A stretch of DNA of 39,237 nt, taken from Dehalococcoidia bacterium. GTDB lineage: Bacteria > Chloroflexota > Dehalococcoidia > Lucifugimonadales > UBA2985. Shown piece after piece: positions 1-8,859 of the stretch (the stretch's first letter is position 1; every line of letters begins with the position of its first letter). The notes beneath the pieces were generated by a model. The model saw only the letters and a list, made by a program, of their open reading frames with translations, was not told where the DNA came from and did not search any database. The DNA lies in the NCBI GenBank assembly GCA_015661155.1, contig JACVQK010000001.1, positions 88,261 to 127,497 of the forward strand, in the 5' to 3' direction. The position numbers were made by a program, and so were the translations under genes.

Positions 1-276
1 GAGGAGATACAGATAATCATCGAGCAGGCCACCGTTCCCGTGGTGGTGGACGCGGGCCTGGGAGTCCCCTCGGACGCCGCTCAGGCCATGGAGATGGGGG
101 CCGATGCCGTATTGGTCAACACCGCCATCGCCCAGGCGGGCAACCCGGCCCTGATGGCCGAGGCCTTCCGCCTGGGGGTGGAGGCGGGACGCAAGGCCTA
201 CTTGGCGGGGCGTATCCCCAGGAAGACCTACGCCTCTGCCAGCAGCCCCCTGGAGGGCATCGTAGGGCGGAGCTGA
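1..276 (+). CDS. thiG: Thiazole synthase ThiG, C-terminal part (truncated by window start)
   Basis: Frame +1 reads [49 protein letters not shown]...[13 protein letters not shown], typical ThiG C-terminus; followed by thiE and thiS. Confidence 0.93.
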   Translation, partial: EEIQIIIEQATVPVVVDAGLGVPSDAAQAMEMGADAVLVNTAIAQAGNPALMAEAFRLGVEAGRKAYLAGRIPRKTYASASSPLEGIVGRS

Positions 277-283
277 GGACGGA

Positions 284-949
284 GTGAGGCCGGTGCATTC
301 GCTGCCTGTCCCCTGCCTGTGCCTGGTCACAGACAGGAAGCTGTGCTCCAGCGACTCCCTGGAGGAGCGGGTGGCCGCCGCGGTATCCGGGGGTGTGGAT
401 ATGGTGCAGCTCCGGGAGAAGGACATGCCGGGAGGCGAGCTCCTGGCCCTGGCCCTGAGGCTGCGCTCCATCACCCAGGGGAAGGCCCTTCTCATCATCA
501 ACGACCGCCTGGATGTGGCCCTGGCCGCGGGGGCCGATGGCCTCCACCTTCCCCAGGACTCCCTCTCCGTCCGTCAGGCCAGGCGGGTCGTGCCCTCCCG
601 ATTTCTGCTGGGTAAGTCTGTTCACAATCCAGACAGCGCATCTCTGGCGGCGGCGGAGGGTGCTGACTACCTGGTCCTGGGCACCATCTTTCCAACCTCC
701 TCGCACCCCGGTGCTCCCACCGGCGGCCTCAGCCTCATATCTGCCGTGACGCGCTTGGTGGATACTCCCGTCCTGGTCATAGGGGGCGTTGACTCCCACA
801 ACATCGCGTCGGTTATCGGGGCCGGCGCCCAGGGGATCGCCGTCGTCAGCGCCATCCTCGGCGCTCCAGACCCAGAGCAGGCGACGCTCCAGCTGAAGCA
901 GGCCCTGGTGGCTGTCTGGAAAATATGGAGAGCCACGGTGGAGAGGTGA
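284..949 (+). CDS. thiE: Thiamine-phosphate synthase ThiE
   Basis: CLVTDRKLC, GGVDMVQLREKDMPGGEL, IINDRLDVALAAGADGLHLPQDSL, YLVLGTIFPTSSHPGAP are ThiE motifs; GTG start. Confidence 0.93.
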   Translation: MRPVHSLPVPCLCLVTDRKLCSSDSLEERVAAAVSGGVDMVQLREKDMPGGELLALALRLRSITQGKALLIINDRLDVALAAGADGLHLPQDSLSVRQARRVVPSRFLLGKSVHNPDSASLAAAEGADYLVLGTIFPTSSHPGAPTGGLSLISAVTRLVDTPVLVIGGVDSHNIASVIGAGAQGIAVVSAILGAPDPEQATLQLKQALVAVWKIWRATVER

Positions 950-953
950 CGCC

Positions 954-1157
954 CTGATCACCCTCACCATCAACGGCCAGCGCCGGGAGCTGGATAGACC
1001 CACCCCCCTGGTGGACTTCCTCCGTTCCAGGGGGCTGGACCTTCAGCTCATCGCGGTGGCCTACAATGGGCGGGTTCTGGACAGAGAGAGCTTTCCTGGC
1101 GTCATTCTTGATGAGGGCGACGAGGTGGAGATAGTCCGCCCCGTGGGGGGTGGGTAG
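954..1157 (+). CDS. thiS: Sulfur carrier protein ThiS (apparent CTG start)
   Basis: Reads LITLTINGQRRELDRPTPLVDFLRSRGLDLQLIAVAYNGRVLDRESFPGVILDEGDEVEIVRPVGGG*, with a ThiS-like fold signature and Gly-Gly tail. Not in the ORF track. SD-like GGAGAGG lies 7 nt upstream. Confidence 0.85.
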   Translation: MITLTINGQRRELDRPTPLVDFLRSRGLDLQLIAVAYNGRVLDRESFPGVILDEGDEVEIVRPVGGG

Positions 1158-1173
1158 AGCTCTCTGATGTCAC

Positions 1174-1322
1174 GTCACGCTATTAGAGTAACCCATGAGG
1201 GTGCAGGGGGCGAAGCCCCCGCCGGGGGTCTGGGGGTGTCCCCCAGATTCAATCTCCACCCCCTTCCTGGCCAGGAAGGGGGCCAGGGGGATGGTCGAAA
1301 GAGTTCTTCAGCACCCTGCTAG
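1174..1322 (+). repeat. Family A repeat (A1 hairpin), thiS-thiO intergenic
   Basis: GGGGGCGAAGCCCCC, GGGGGTCTGGGGGTGTCCCCCAGATTCAA, CCCCCTTCCTGGCCAGGAAGGGGG, GGATGGTCGAAAGAGTTCTTCAGCACCCTGCTAG. Confidence 0.9.
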
Positions 1323-1333
1323 GAGGGAGCGTA

Positions 1334-2446
1334 GTGCCGTCTAACAACCACGTCATCATCATCGGAGGGGGAGTCATCGGTTGCTCCGTCGCCTACCACC
1401 TGGCGGGCGCTGGATTGAGGGTCACCGTGGTGGAGCGAGGGAGAGTGGGAGGTGGGGCCTCCGGCGTGGCTGCGGGAATGGTGGCGCCTCTCTCCGAAAC
1501 CCCGTCCCCGGGCCATCACCTCAAGCTGGCCCTCGAGAGTTGCGCCCTGCACCTGGAGCTTCTACCGCGGCTTCAGGAGGAGTCGGGAATCGATGTGGAG
1601 TACCTGCCCTCGGGTATCCTGCACCTGGCCTTCACCCCAGAGGACGAGGATAGGCTCAGGGCGCGCATGGAGTGGCAGGAGCCTCTGGGGATGGGGGTGC
1701 AGTGGCTCTCCTCCCAGGAGGCGCGCCTGGTGGAGCCTGCCCTGGGAGAGGAGGTCACGGGCGCTCTTCTCTCACCCCGGGAGGGGCATCTGAACAGTGG
1801 AAGGCTGGTGAGGGCCCTGGCCCAGGGGGCAGCCAGAAGGGGAGCCGCGATCCTCCAGGACACCGAGGTGTTGGGGCTTCTATCCCATCAGGGCCGCGTG
1901 ACGGGTGTGAAGCTCCCTTCGGGAGACCTGGAGGGCGAGTGGGTGGTGCTGGCCTCGGGAGCCTGGGCCGGCCTGTACGGCGGTTGGCTGGGGGTGGATG
2001 TTCCGGTGCATCCCGTGAGGGGCCAGATACTGGCGACCCGCGCTCTTCCATGCCCCATCTCCAGAATAGTGTGGCACGGATTGACTTACCTGCTTCCCAA
2101 GGCTGATGGCTCTGTCGTCTTGGGAACCACCTCGGAGGAGGCGGGCTTTCGAGACAGGGCCACCCTCCAGGGCATAGCCGGCATCCTCAGAAGGGCCATC
2201 AGGCTGGTGCCCGCGGTCGCCGAGGGGGAGCTGCACAGGGTGTGGGCCGGCCTGCGCCCGGCCTCCCCCGATGGCCTGCCGATTCTGGGCCCCGTGCCGG
2301 GTTGGGAGGGCATCCTCCTGGCGGTGGGCCACTTCAGAAGCGGCATCCTGCTCAGCGCCATCACAGGCAAGATGATTTGCGACTACATCGTCAGGGGCGA
2401 TACCCAGCCCCTTGCGCCCTCCAGCCTCTCGCGGTTCGCATCCTAG
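1334..2446 (+). CDS. thiO: Glycine oxidase ThiO (FAD-dependent)
   Basis: N-terminal GGGVIGCSVAYHLAGAGLRVTVVER FAD motif; RVWAGLRPASPDGLPILGPVPGWEGILLAVGHFRSGILLSAITGKMI C-terminus; sits in a thi cluster. Confidence 0.92.
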   Translation: MPSNNHVIIIGGGVIGCSVAYHLAGAGLRVTVVERGRVGGGASGVAAGMVAPLSETPSPGHHLKLALESCALHLELLPRLQEESGIDVEYLPSGILHLAFTPEDEDRLRARMEWQEPLGMGVQWLSSQEARLVEPALGEEVTGALLSPREGHLNSGRLVRALAQGAARRGAAILQDTEVLGLLSHQGRVTGVKLPSGDLEGEWVVLASGAWAGLYGGWLGVDVPVHPVRGQILATRALPCPISRIVWHGLTYLLPKADGSVVLGTTSEEAGFRDRATLQGIAGILRRAIRLVPAVAEGELHRVWAGLRPASPDGLPILGPVPGWEGILLAVGHFRSGILLSAITGKMICDYIVRGDTQPLAPSSLSRFAS

Positions 2447-2681
2447 GCAGGGCTCGCCCTGCACCCACACTGAAGCTGTCGCTGCCCTGGTTAGACCTGC
2501 TCTGCGATTCGTGAGGTGTGGGTCTGGGCCAAGCCCAGTCTGGGGGACACCCATGTCCCCCCTGCGGGAAAGGGGAGTACAGAGGGGCAACGCCCCTTTG
2601 ACGGGGGTCTGGGGGTGTCCCCCAGATACTCTATCCCCCCTCTCCTGCAGGAGAGTATGCCAGGGGGTGAGGTATACGCCC
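2444..2681. repeat. Composite repeat: family B1 then family A (A2 hairpin)
   Basis: B1: TAGGCAGGGCTCGCCCTGCACCCACACTGAAG...GTGGGTCTGGGCCAAGCCCAG. A2: CGGGGGTCTGGGGGTGTCCCCCAGATACTCTATCCCCCCTCTCCTGCAGGAGAG...GGTGAGGTATACGCCC. Confidence 0.88.
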
Positions 2682-2746
2682 TTGGGGAGAATGAGCTTAA
2701 TGTATCCTCGTTTGGGTGATGCGTCCTAGCACACCTTGCGAGAGAC

Positions 2747-3706
2747 TTACACTCTGGACGGGAAGAGGACGCTCAGGAGGTCGATGATGAGTTGAGCGGC
2801 GACCCGGGTGGTGATCTGGGACGGGTCGTAGGGCGGCGCCACCTCCACCAGGTCGAAGCCCACCACCTGCCCCCGGCGGGTGACCTCCAGCAGGGCGTTC
2901 CGCAGCTCGAAGTAGCTCAGCCCTCCGGCCGCGGGGGTGCCCGTGCCTGGGGCGTAGGCCGGGTCCAGCACGTCGATGTCCAGGGTCACGTAGATACGCC
3001 GAGATGGCGGCACCTGGGCAATGGCCCTCTCAGGCCCCGGGCTTCGCAGCTGCTCCGCGGTGATGACGCGCACCCCTCGCGCCAGGGCCTCCTGGTAGAC
3101 GTCGCCCCGGGCTTTCCTCACGCCGATGGAGGTGATGTTCCTCACGAAGGGCAGCTCCGAGACCCTCCGAATGGGGCTGCCGTGGGCGTAGAGGACTCCC
3201 TGGATATCGTGGGTGAAGTCCATGTGGGCGTCGAAGTGGACGATGTCCAGGGGGGCGTTTCCCTGGAAGGCCCGTACCACCGGGTAGGTGATGGCGTGGT
3301 CGCCTCCCACAACGACGGGGAAAGCACCCCTTTCCAGAATGCGTTTCACCGCGGCACTCACTTTACCGAAGTTTTTCTCAATGTCCGCGGGCAGCACCGT
3401 CACGTTGCCGCAGTCGGCCATAGTTACCCCTCTCAGAAAAACGGCAGGGCCGCGGTCGATGTCGAAGTACCCCTGGGCCTCCTTGTCCTCCCAGGGGTCG
3501 GTGTAGTCGTAGACCCGGTCCACGTCTCTGATGCCATCGGGGCCAAAGCGGGCGCCGGGTCTGCCGTAGGTGCTCTGGTCGAAGGGAACTCCCAGAAAGG
3601 CTATGTCCGCTTTCAGCTCCCTCAAGTCCGGGCAAAGGGGGGCCCGGAAGAAGGTGCGGGGCAGAGCACGGGTTTCGGGCCACTCCTGTCCTTCTGTAGT
3701 AGCCAT
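2747..3706 (-). CDS. Agmatinase/arginase-family ureohydrolase
   Basis: GGDHAITYP, DIVHFDAHMDF, YVTLDIDVLDPAYAPGTGTP, FDLVEVAPPYD metal-binding motifs. Start chosen at MATTEG (SD-like AGGGG upstream); ORF track extends to 3784. Confidence 0.92.
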   Translation of the reverse strand: MATTEGQEWPETRALPRTFFRAPLCPDLRELKADIAFLGVPFDQSTYGRPGARFGPDGIRDVDRVYDYTDPWEDKEAQGYFDIDRGPAVFLRGVTMADCGNVTVLPADIEKNFGKVSAAVKRILERGAFPVVVGGDHAITYPVVRAFQGNAPLDIVHFDAHMDFTHDIQGVLYAHGSPIRRVSELPFVRNITSIGVRKARGDVYQEALARGVRVITAEQLRSPGPERAIAQVPPSRRIYVTLDIDVLDPAYAPGTGTPAAGGLSYFELRNALLEVTRRGQVVGFDLVEVAPPYDPSQITTRVAAQLIIDLLSVLFPSRV

Positions 3707-3823
3707 AGGTGTTACCCCTGTCCTTTCTCTGGAATGCCCTTGAACTGATGTCCCAGTCTGGAGGTCAAGTCTCCTCCTTAACATGACCTGCTATGACCCA
3801 AAAGCTGTTCGGAAACGCCATCC

Positions 3824-3979
3824 TGGGGGAGTGCAGAGGGGGCAAAGCCCCCTCTGGCGGGGGTCTGGGGGTGTCCCCCAGATTCAATCTCCACCCCCTT
3901 CCTGGCCAGAGCCTGCCCTGAGCGGAGCCGAAGGGAAGGGGGTGGAGGATGGTCGAAAGGGTTTTTCCGCAGCCTGCTA
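3824..3979 (+). repeat. Family A repeat (A1 with nested insertion in hairpin 3)
   Basis: GGGGGAGTGCAGAGGGGGCAAAGCCCCCTCT...TCTGGGGGTGTCCCCCAGATTCAATCTCC...GATGGTCGAAAGGGTTTTTCCGCAGCCTGCTA. Confidence 0.9.
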
Positions 3980-4103
3980 TGACCCTGTCCCCTCCTTTCA
4001 TTGTAAATGAGACCGTGCTCACAATGGAAGAACCCCCACAGGATTGCCCTGGTCTCAAACCATGTATATAATTACCCCAGTCGCCTGGAAAGGAGTCAGA
4101 GAT

Positions 4104-5042
4104 ATGGCCGATGCCTTCATGAACGGTGCTTTCCTGCCGTTGTCCGAGGCCAAGGTGGGGGTGATGACCCATGCCCTTCACTACGGCACATCCATCTTTG
4201 AAGGCATTCGGGGGAACTGGAATCCCGAAGAGGAGAGGCTCTTCATCTTTCGGGTCAGGGAGCACTACCAGCGGTTTCTCCAGGGCTGCAAGGTGATGCG
4301 CATGAGTCCTCCCTACACCGCAGAGGAGCTGAGCCGCATCACGGTGGAGCTGGTGGAGCGGTCTGGATACAGGCAGGACATCTACATCCGCCCCCTGGCC
4401 TTCAAGGGGACTGAGAGGGTGGCCGTCCTCAAGCTCCAGGACCTGGAGGACTCTCTGGTGATATTCGCCATTCCCTTTGGAGCCTACCTGGACATGGAGG
4501 CGGCGCTCCGCTGCTGCACCTCCTCCTGGCGGCGCATGGAGGACACCATGATACCTCCCAGCGCCAAAATCGGGGGGCTCTACGTGAACAGCGTCCTGGC
4601 CAAGACGGAGGCCACCCTGGCGGGTTTCGATGAGGCCATTCTCCTCACCCAGGAGGGCTACGTCTCCGAGGGCGCGGCAGAGAACATATTCCTGGTGATG
4701 GATGGCAAGCTGGTGACCCCCTCCATATCGGACAACATCCTGGGGGGGATTACCCGGAGCTCGATAATCCAGCTGGCCAGGAATGAGTTGGGTCTTGAGA
4801 CTGTGGAGCGGAATGTGCGGCGCAGCGAGATATACACCGTCGGGGAGTGCTTCCTCACGGGCACGGCGGCCCACATCACTCCCGTTGGGCACGTGGACAA
4901 CTACCAGATAGGCAGTGGCGAGATCGGCCCCGTTACCAGGGAGCTGCAACGGCTCTACTTTGATGTCATCAAGGGCAGAAACCCCAAGTACCGTCACTGG
5001 TGCACGCCCGTTCCAACCACCGTAGCCAGGGCACATCTTTAG
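4104..5042 (+). CDS. ilvE: Branched-chain amino acid aminotransferase
   Basis: MADAFMNGAFLPLSEAKVGVMTHALHYGTSIFEGIRG, KIGGLYVNSVLAKTEA, LTQEGYVSEGAAENIFLV, ECFLTGTAAHITPV. Start at 4104 has AAAGGAG upstream; ORF track starts at TTG 4044. Confidence 0.93.
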   Translation: MADAFMNGAFLPLSEAKVGVMTHALHYGTSIFEGIRGNWNPEEERLFIFRVREHYQRFLQGCKVMRMSPPYTAEELSRITVELVERSGYRQDIYIRPLAFKGTERVAVLKLQDLEDSLVIFAIPFGAYLDMEAALRCCTSSWRRMEDTMIPPSAKIGGLYVNSVLAKTEATLAGFDEAILLTQEGYVSEGAAENIFLVMDGKLVTPSISDNILGGITRSSIIQLARNELGLETVERNVRRSEIYTVGECFLTGTAAHITPVGHVDNYQIGSGEIGPVTRELQRLYFDVIKGRNPKYRHWCTPVPTTVARAHL

Positions 5043-5125
5043 GGATGCTAGAACCCTTCAGACCACAGGTACAGTATTAGAATGGTTCCAGAGCTAGACC
5101 ATCAGTGCCCCTGGGTGCTGGGAGA

Positions 5126-5560
5126 ATGACCCTCGGCCAGGAGTATCTGCTCCTCGTGTTCCTGTCGTGCTGCGGCGTGGTGCAGGTGGCCGCGGCCTTT
5201 GGTGGGCTGAGGGGCTTGCTGCTCTTTGGGGACAGGCGCTTCTCCGTCGTGATGGGCATGGGCTTGATACTGGGCTCCCTGGCATGGTTTTTCTGGGACG
5301 GGGGCAGAAACATCCCGGATACCGGAGGAGGCATCGCCGGGGCGTCCCAGTTTGGCCTGTTTATCCTGGGTGGATTCCTGGCCCTGCTGTTTACCTTCCT
5401 GGCCACATCTCTTACCAACTTTCGCAGGAGGCCCTCCATCGATACGACAGACGGTCTCCTCTCTCTTCGGGAGACCACCTTTGTTCAGGCGTTATCGAGC
5501 AATCTGAGCACCCTATGGAAGCTGTATCGCAAGCTGACGAAAAAGTATTCCTCTGGATAA
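5126..5560 (+). CDS. Hypothetical membrane protein
   Basis: Four hydrophobic segments; overlaps the downstream PAP2 gene. Start at internal ATG 5126 preferred over GTG/TTG-type upstream start. Confidence 0.65.
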   Translation: MTLGQEYLLLVFLSCCGVVQVAAAFGGLRGLLLFGDRRFSVVMGMGLILGSLAWFFWDGGRNIPDTGGGIAGASQFGLFILGGFLALLFTFLATSLTNFRRRPSIDTTDGLLSLRETTFVQALSSNLSTLWKLYRKLTKKYSSG

Positions 5561-6105
5561 ACCACTGGGTGGGGGACTTTCCCCTCTTCGATAGGGCTAT
5601 CGAGTGGGTGGTGAGCGACTACCTGGTGCCGGTGGTGTTCTCAGTGGTGCTGCTGGGGCTGTGGTTCGGCTGGAGAAGCCAGGCCATGAGGGAGCGGCAT
5701 CAGAGGGGGGTCATGCTGGCTGGCATTGGCGTGGGCACGGTGAGCGCGGCGGTCATGACCATGAACCTCTTCTACTTTCGCCTCCGTCCCTTTGCCACCC
5801 ACGATGTGGAGATGCTGTTCTATGTCCCCACGGACTCCTCTTTTCCCGCCAACCCCGTAGCGGTAACCTTCGCCATGGCTACTGGGGTATGGATGGCTAA
5901 CAGGAAAATGGGCACCGCCATGTACATCATCGCCTCCATTTATGGCTTCTCCAGGGTTTACGCCGGCGTGTTCTACCCCCTGGACGTGGTGGGAGGGGCC
6001 CTCATTGGCGTTGTGGCAACCTGCCTGGTGCACCTCGTCCTCAAGCGCATCGAGCCCCTACCCACCCTGTGCCTCAAGGTGGCGCGATTTCTCTGTATCG
6101 CCTGA
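5515..6105 (+). CDS. PAP2-superfamily phosphatase (membrane)
   Basis: From ATG 5515: FLWINHWVGDFPLFDRAIEWVVSDYLVPV, FYFRLRPF, SSFPANPVAVTFAMATGVW, SRVYAGVFYPLDVVGGALIG match the PAP2 K/RP, PSGH-like and SRxxxGxHxxxDV-like motif pattern (with atypical residues). ORF track extension to 5167 is spurious. Confidence 0.82.
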   Translation: MEAVSQADEKVFLWINHWVGDFPLFDRAIEWVVSDYLVPVVFSVVLLGLWFGWRSQAMRERHQRGVMLAGIGVGTVSAAVMTMNLFYFRLRPFATHDVEMLFYVPTDSSFPANPVAVTFAMATGVWMANRKMGTAMYIIASIYGFSRVYAGVFYPLDVVGGALIGVVATCLVHLVLKRIEPLPTLCLKVARFLCIA

Positions 6106-6251
6106 GGGGGTGTTGAAAGACCCTTTTCGACCATCCCCCTGTCCCCCTTCCTGGCCAGGAAGGGGGTGTAGATTGTATCTGGGGGACATCCCCAGACCCC
6201 CGCCAGAGGGGCTTAGCCCCTCTGGACTCTCCTCTTTCAACAGCCTGCTAA
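6106..6251 (-). repeat. Family A repeat (A1), reverse orientation
   Basis: GGGTGTTGAAAGACCCTTTTCGACCATCCCCCTG...CCTTCCTGGCCAGGAAGG...AGAGGGGCTTAGCCCCTCT...CTTTCAACAGCCTGCTAA. Confidence 0.9.
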
Positions 6252-6256
6252 GGGAT

Positions 6257-7030
6257 TCAGCGGCGCAAGGGCCACCGTTTCTTCCCGGAGGCTCTGGCCA
6301 ACTCCTCCGGGTCCAGCTTCACGTCCTGGAGAATGGCCTGGGGGATATCCACCACCATGCGGAGGGAGGCCTCTTTTCCCACCACCCTGGCCGCCGCGGC
6401 GACTCCCGTGGAGAGAATGGGCTCCCTGTTGCCACGAGCGTCATGGCCGTCTGAGGCGATGATGTGCACCAGACCCCGCCGGAGGAGCTCCCTGGATACC
6501 CTCTGGGTATCCCTCCCGAAGGCACCGGTGATGCTGCTGGCAGTTAGCTGGGCAAGAGCGCCCTTCTGCACCAGGCCGGCCAGGACCTGGGGGTTCTCCT
6601 GGATCGGGGCGTTCCTCTCGGGGTGGACGATGATGGGGTGCAGTCCCTTTATCTGCAACTTGAACAGCACCTCTTCCGTGTAGAGGGGGTAGGACGGGAA
6701 GGGCAGCTCCAACAGGATGTAGTGGGTTCCCTCAATGGGAATGGCCAGGCCCCGCTCCACCTGCTCCGGGGTGTCCATCTCCAGGTGGTTCTCCATGCCC
6801 AAGAGCACCTTCAGGGGCACGGATCGGGTGCGAAGCTCCCCTTTAAGCTGGTCTACCAGAGCCCTCACGGCAGAGAGAGAGGATTTTTCCGCCACATCGC
6901 GGCCGTGGGGTGTGGCCACGATGGTCCGGACGCCGTCCTCGTAGGCCAATCGGGCCATCTCCAGGGTTTCTTCCATGCTGGAGGGGCCGTCGTCCAAACC
7001 AGGGAGCATGTGGTTGTGCAGGTCGAGCAT
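6257..7030 (-). CDS. CpsB/CapC-family PHP tyrosine-protein phosphatase
   Basis: MLDLHNHMLPGLDDGPSSMEETLEMARLAYEDGVRTIVATPHG, PIIVHPERN, HIIASDGHD are PHP/CpsB motifs. Confidence 0.9.
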   Translation of the reverse strand: MLDLHNHMLPGLDDGPSSMEETLEMARLAYEDGVRTIVATPHGRDVAEKSSLSAVRALVDQLKGELRTRSVPLKVLLGMENHLEMDTPEQVERGLAIPIEGTHYILLELPFPSYPLYTEEVLFKLQIKGLHPIIVHPERNAPIQENPQVLAGLVQKGALAQLTASSITGAFGRDTQRVSRELLRRGLVHIIASDGHDARGNREPILSTGVAAAARVVGKEASLRMVVDIPQAILQDVKLDPEELARASGKKRWPLRR

Positions 7031-7041
7031 GGGTTCTTGAG

Positions 7042-7743
7042 CTAGCGCCGGAGCTCTATCACCCGGAAGCCCTCGGCATACTCCAGATTTCCCCTCTCTC
7101 CCATGCGCGCTGCCCCGCTCCGTATGAACTGGCCCGGGTCTCTTTCGGGGTTGCCCACCTGGCTCTTGTGCTTCAGAAAGCTCTTTATCTTCAGATCGAG
7201 GGTGTCCTTGATGTCGATGAAAACCGTGGGTTCATCGGTGCCCCACATGTAGACCCATCCCACCTTGTGAGTCTCCAGGCCCTCCTTAAGGTGCTCAGGA
7301 AAGTGCATCCGGTCCCGGGCGTAGGGGTATACGGCATCCAGGGTGACCTGTCCCGTGACCCGGTGGTCCCGATGAACGGAAGAGGTGCGGCGAAAGGGGT
7401 CGTTGCACAGCACCACGTCCGGCTTAAATTTTCGGATGGCCCGTACCACCTCCCCCCGGAACTCCCGATTGTCCTCCAGCTCTCCATCCGGGTGGCGCAG
7501 ATACACCACCTCTTTCACTCCCAGGGCCCTGGCCGCCGCCGCCTGCTCCCTCTCCCGGGTCCTGGCCAGGCGGGCCGAGGTCATCTTGGGGTCGCTGGAG
7601 CCCTTGTCGCCGTTGGTGGCCAGGACGTAGAACACCTCGACGCCCTGCTTTGTCCAGCTGGCCACCGTGCCTCCACACCCTATCTCGGCATCGTCGGGGT
7701 GGGGTGTAACCACCATGGCTACCTTGGGTAACTCCTCCATCAT
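7042..7743 (-). CDS. PIG-L (LmbE) family deacetylase
   Basis: VAMVVTPHPDDAEIGCGGTVASW, EREQAAAARALGVKEVVYLRHPDGEL, DVVLCNDPFRRTSSVHRDHRVTGQ. Confidence 0.92.
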   Translation of the reverse strand: MMEELPKVAMVVTPHPDDAEIGCGGTVASWTKQGVEVFYVLATNGDKGSSDPKMTSARLARTREREQAAAARALGVKEVVYLRHPDGELEDNREFRGEVVRAIRKFKPDVVLCNDPFRRTSSVHRDHRVTGQVTLDAVYPYARDRMHFPEHLKEGLETHKVGWVYMWGTDEPTVFIDIKDTLDLKIKSFLKHKSQVGNPERDPGQFIRSGAARMGERGNLEYAEGFRVIELRR

Positions 7744-7834
7744 TAAGTGCCTCCTGATGTGGGGAAAGGTAAGGTTGTGTCCCTGTATCTACTCTGCTAC
7801 AACCGACTCTACCTGTCAAGGCTACAGCTGGTTG

Positions 7835-7862
7835 TTGACATTTTCCCCAGGAGAGCTATATT
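7835..7862 (+). promoter_or_regulatory. Putative sigma70-type promoter upstream of sortase
   Basis: TTGACA (7835-7840), 16 nt spacer, TATATT (7857-7862). Confidence 0.45.
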
Positions 7863-7942
7863 GTCGGAGATGGCTGTCTGGGCCATTCAAGAGTTTGCAG
7901 GGAATGAAGTAAGAAGAGATCAGCCCCTCCGGGGATGAGCCG

Positions 7943-8833
7943 GTGGTGGCCGGTCTCTGGCAGGTCTGGGCCATGGCAGTAGGCAAAGACTACATTGTAA
8001 TACGGGCTCTCCGCTCCTGGAGGAAGAGGCGTTGGCTGGCCTATTCCGCGATAGCCCTTGGGGTGCTCCTCATCGCCTTTACCCTGGGATACTTTATCTA
8101 CGCAGCGTTCTTGCGCTCCAATCTGGATGACCTGGAGTACACCGTCCCTCCCCAGGACCTGGGAGGTCCAGGGAATCCAACTCCGACCTCCACGGCAGGC
8201 TCAACCCCCTCTCCCGCCAGGGTAACGCTGCTCTCCAGCAGCTTCATCACCCTCTATCCCGGAAAGCTCCTGCCGTCCCTGTACTGGAACGACCCTCGCT
8301 GGACTGACGTGGCCTACGACTCCTACACCTCGCTTTTCGAGGGGTTCACCCCTCTGGAGGGCGGCGAGGCCACCGACTCTCTCTCTGTCCCCGTCAGGCT
8401 CGCCGTTCCTGCCATATTCCTGGACTCTCCCATAAAAACCCTGGAGATCATCAACCTGGGGGACGCCAGGGCCTGGGAGACTCCCAAGAACGTGGTGGGC
8501 CACATACCTGAGACCGCCAGCCCCGGGGAGGTAGGCAACGTCTACCTCTTCGGCCACCTCCAGAGCCCCATAAAGGGAGAGGGGTCCGTGTTCCGCGATC
8601 TGGTGAAGATTCCAGACCTCCTGCGCCAGGGTCAGAAGGTGTACCTCATCGTGTACAACGAAGAGGGCACAGCCTACCTCTACCAGGTGTCGCACACCAG
8701 CGTGGTGTATAAAGACGACTTCGCTCTGGAGTCCTCCTCGGAGGCCACGGTTATCCTGGTGACCTGTGTTCCCGAGTGGGTGTACGATAACCGCCTCCTG
8801 GTGACTGCCAAACTGGTGGGAGTGAAGAGATAG
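7943..8833 (+). CDS. Sortase-family transpeptidase with N-terminal TM segment
   Basis: TM segment WLAYSAIALGVLLIAFTLGYFIYAAF. Sortase domain has catalytic His in NVYLFGHLQS, Cys in VILVTCVPEW and Arg in YDNRLLVTAKL. True start may be 7973. Confidence 0.85.
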   Translation: MVAGLWQVWAMAVGKDYIVIRALRSWRKRRWLAYSAIALGVLLIAFTLGYFIYAAFLRSNLDDLEYTVPPQDLGGPGNPTPTSTAGSTPSPARVTLLSSSFITLYPGKLLPSLYWNDPRWTDVAYDSYTSLFEGFTPLEGGEATDSLSVPVRLAVPAIFLDSPIKTLEIINLGDARAWETPKNVVGHIPETASPGEVGNVYLFGHLQSPIKGEGSVFRDLVKIPDLLRQGQKVYLIVYNEEGTAYLYQVSHTSVVYKDDFALESSSEATVILVTCVPEWVYDNRLLVTAKLVGVKR

Positions 8834-8859
8834 ACTCAAAGCAGGGAGGGAGCCCAAAC

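Noticed and set aside
116-1003. Long minus-strand ORF (295 aa) over thiE/thiS
   Set aside because: Antisense shadow of well-supported genes; GC-rich third positions keep the opposite frame open, and the peptide is low-complexity.
3765-5036. 423 aa minus-strand ORF over ilvE
   Set aside because: Antisense to ilvE and translates a family A repeat (NLGDTPRPPPEGALPPLHSP).
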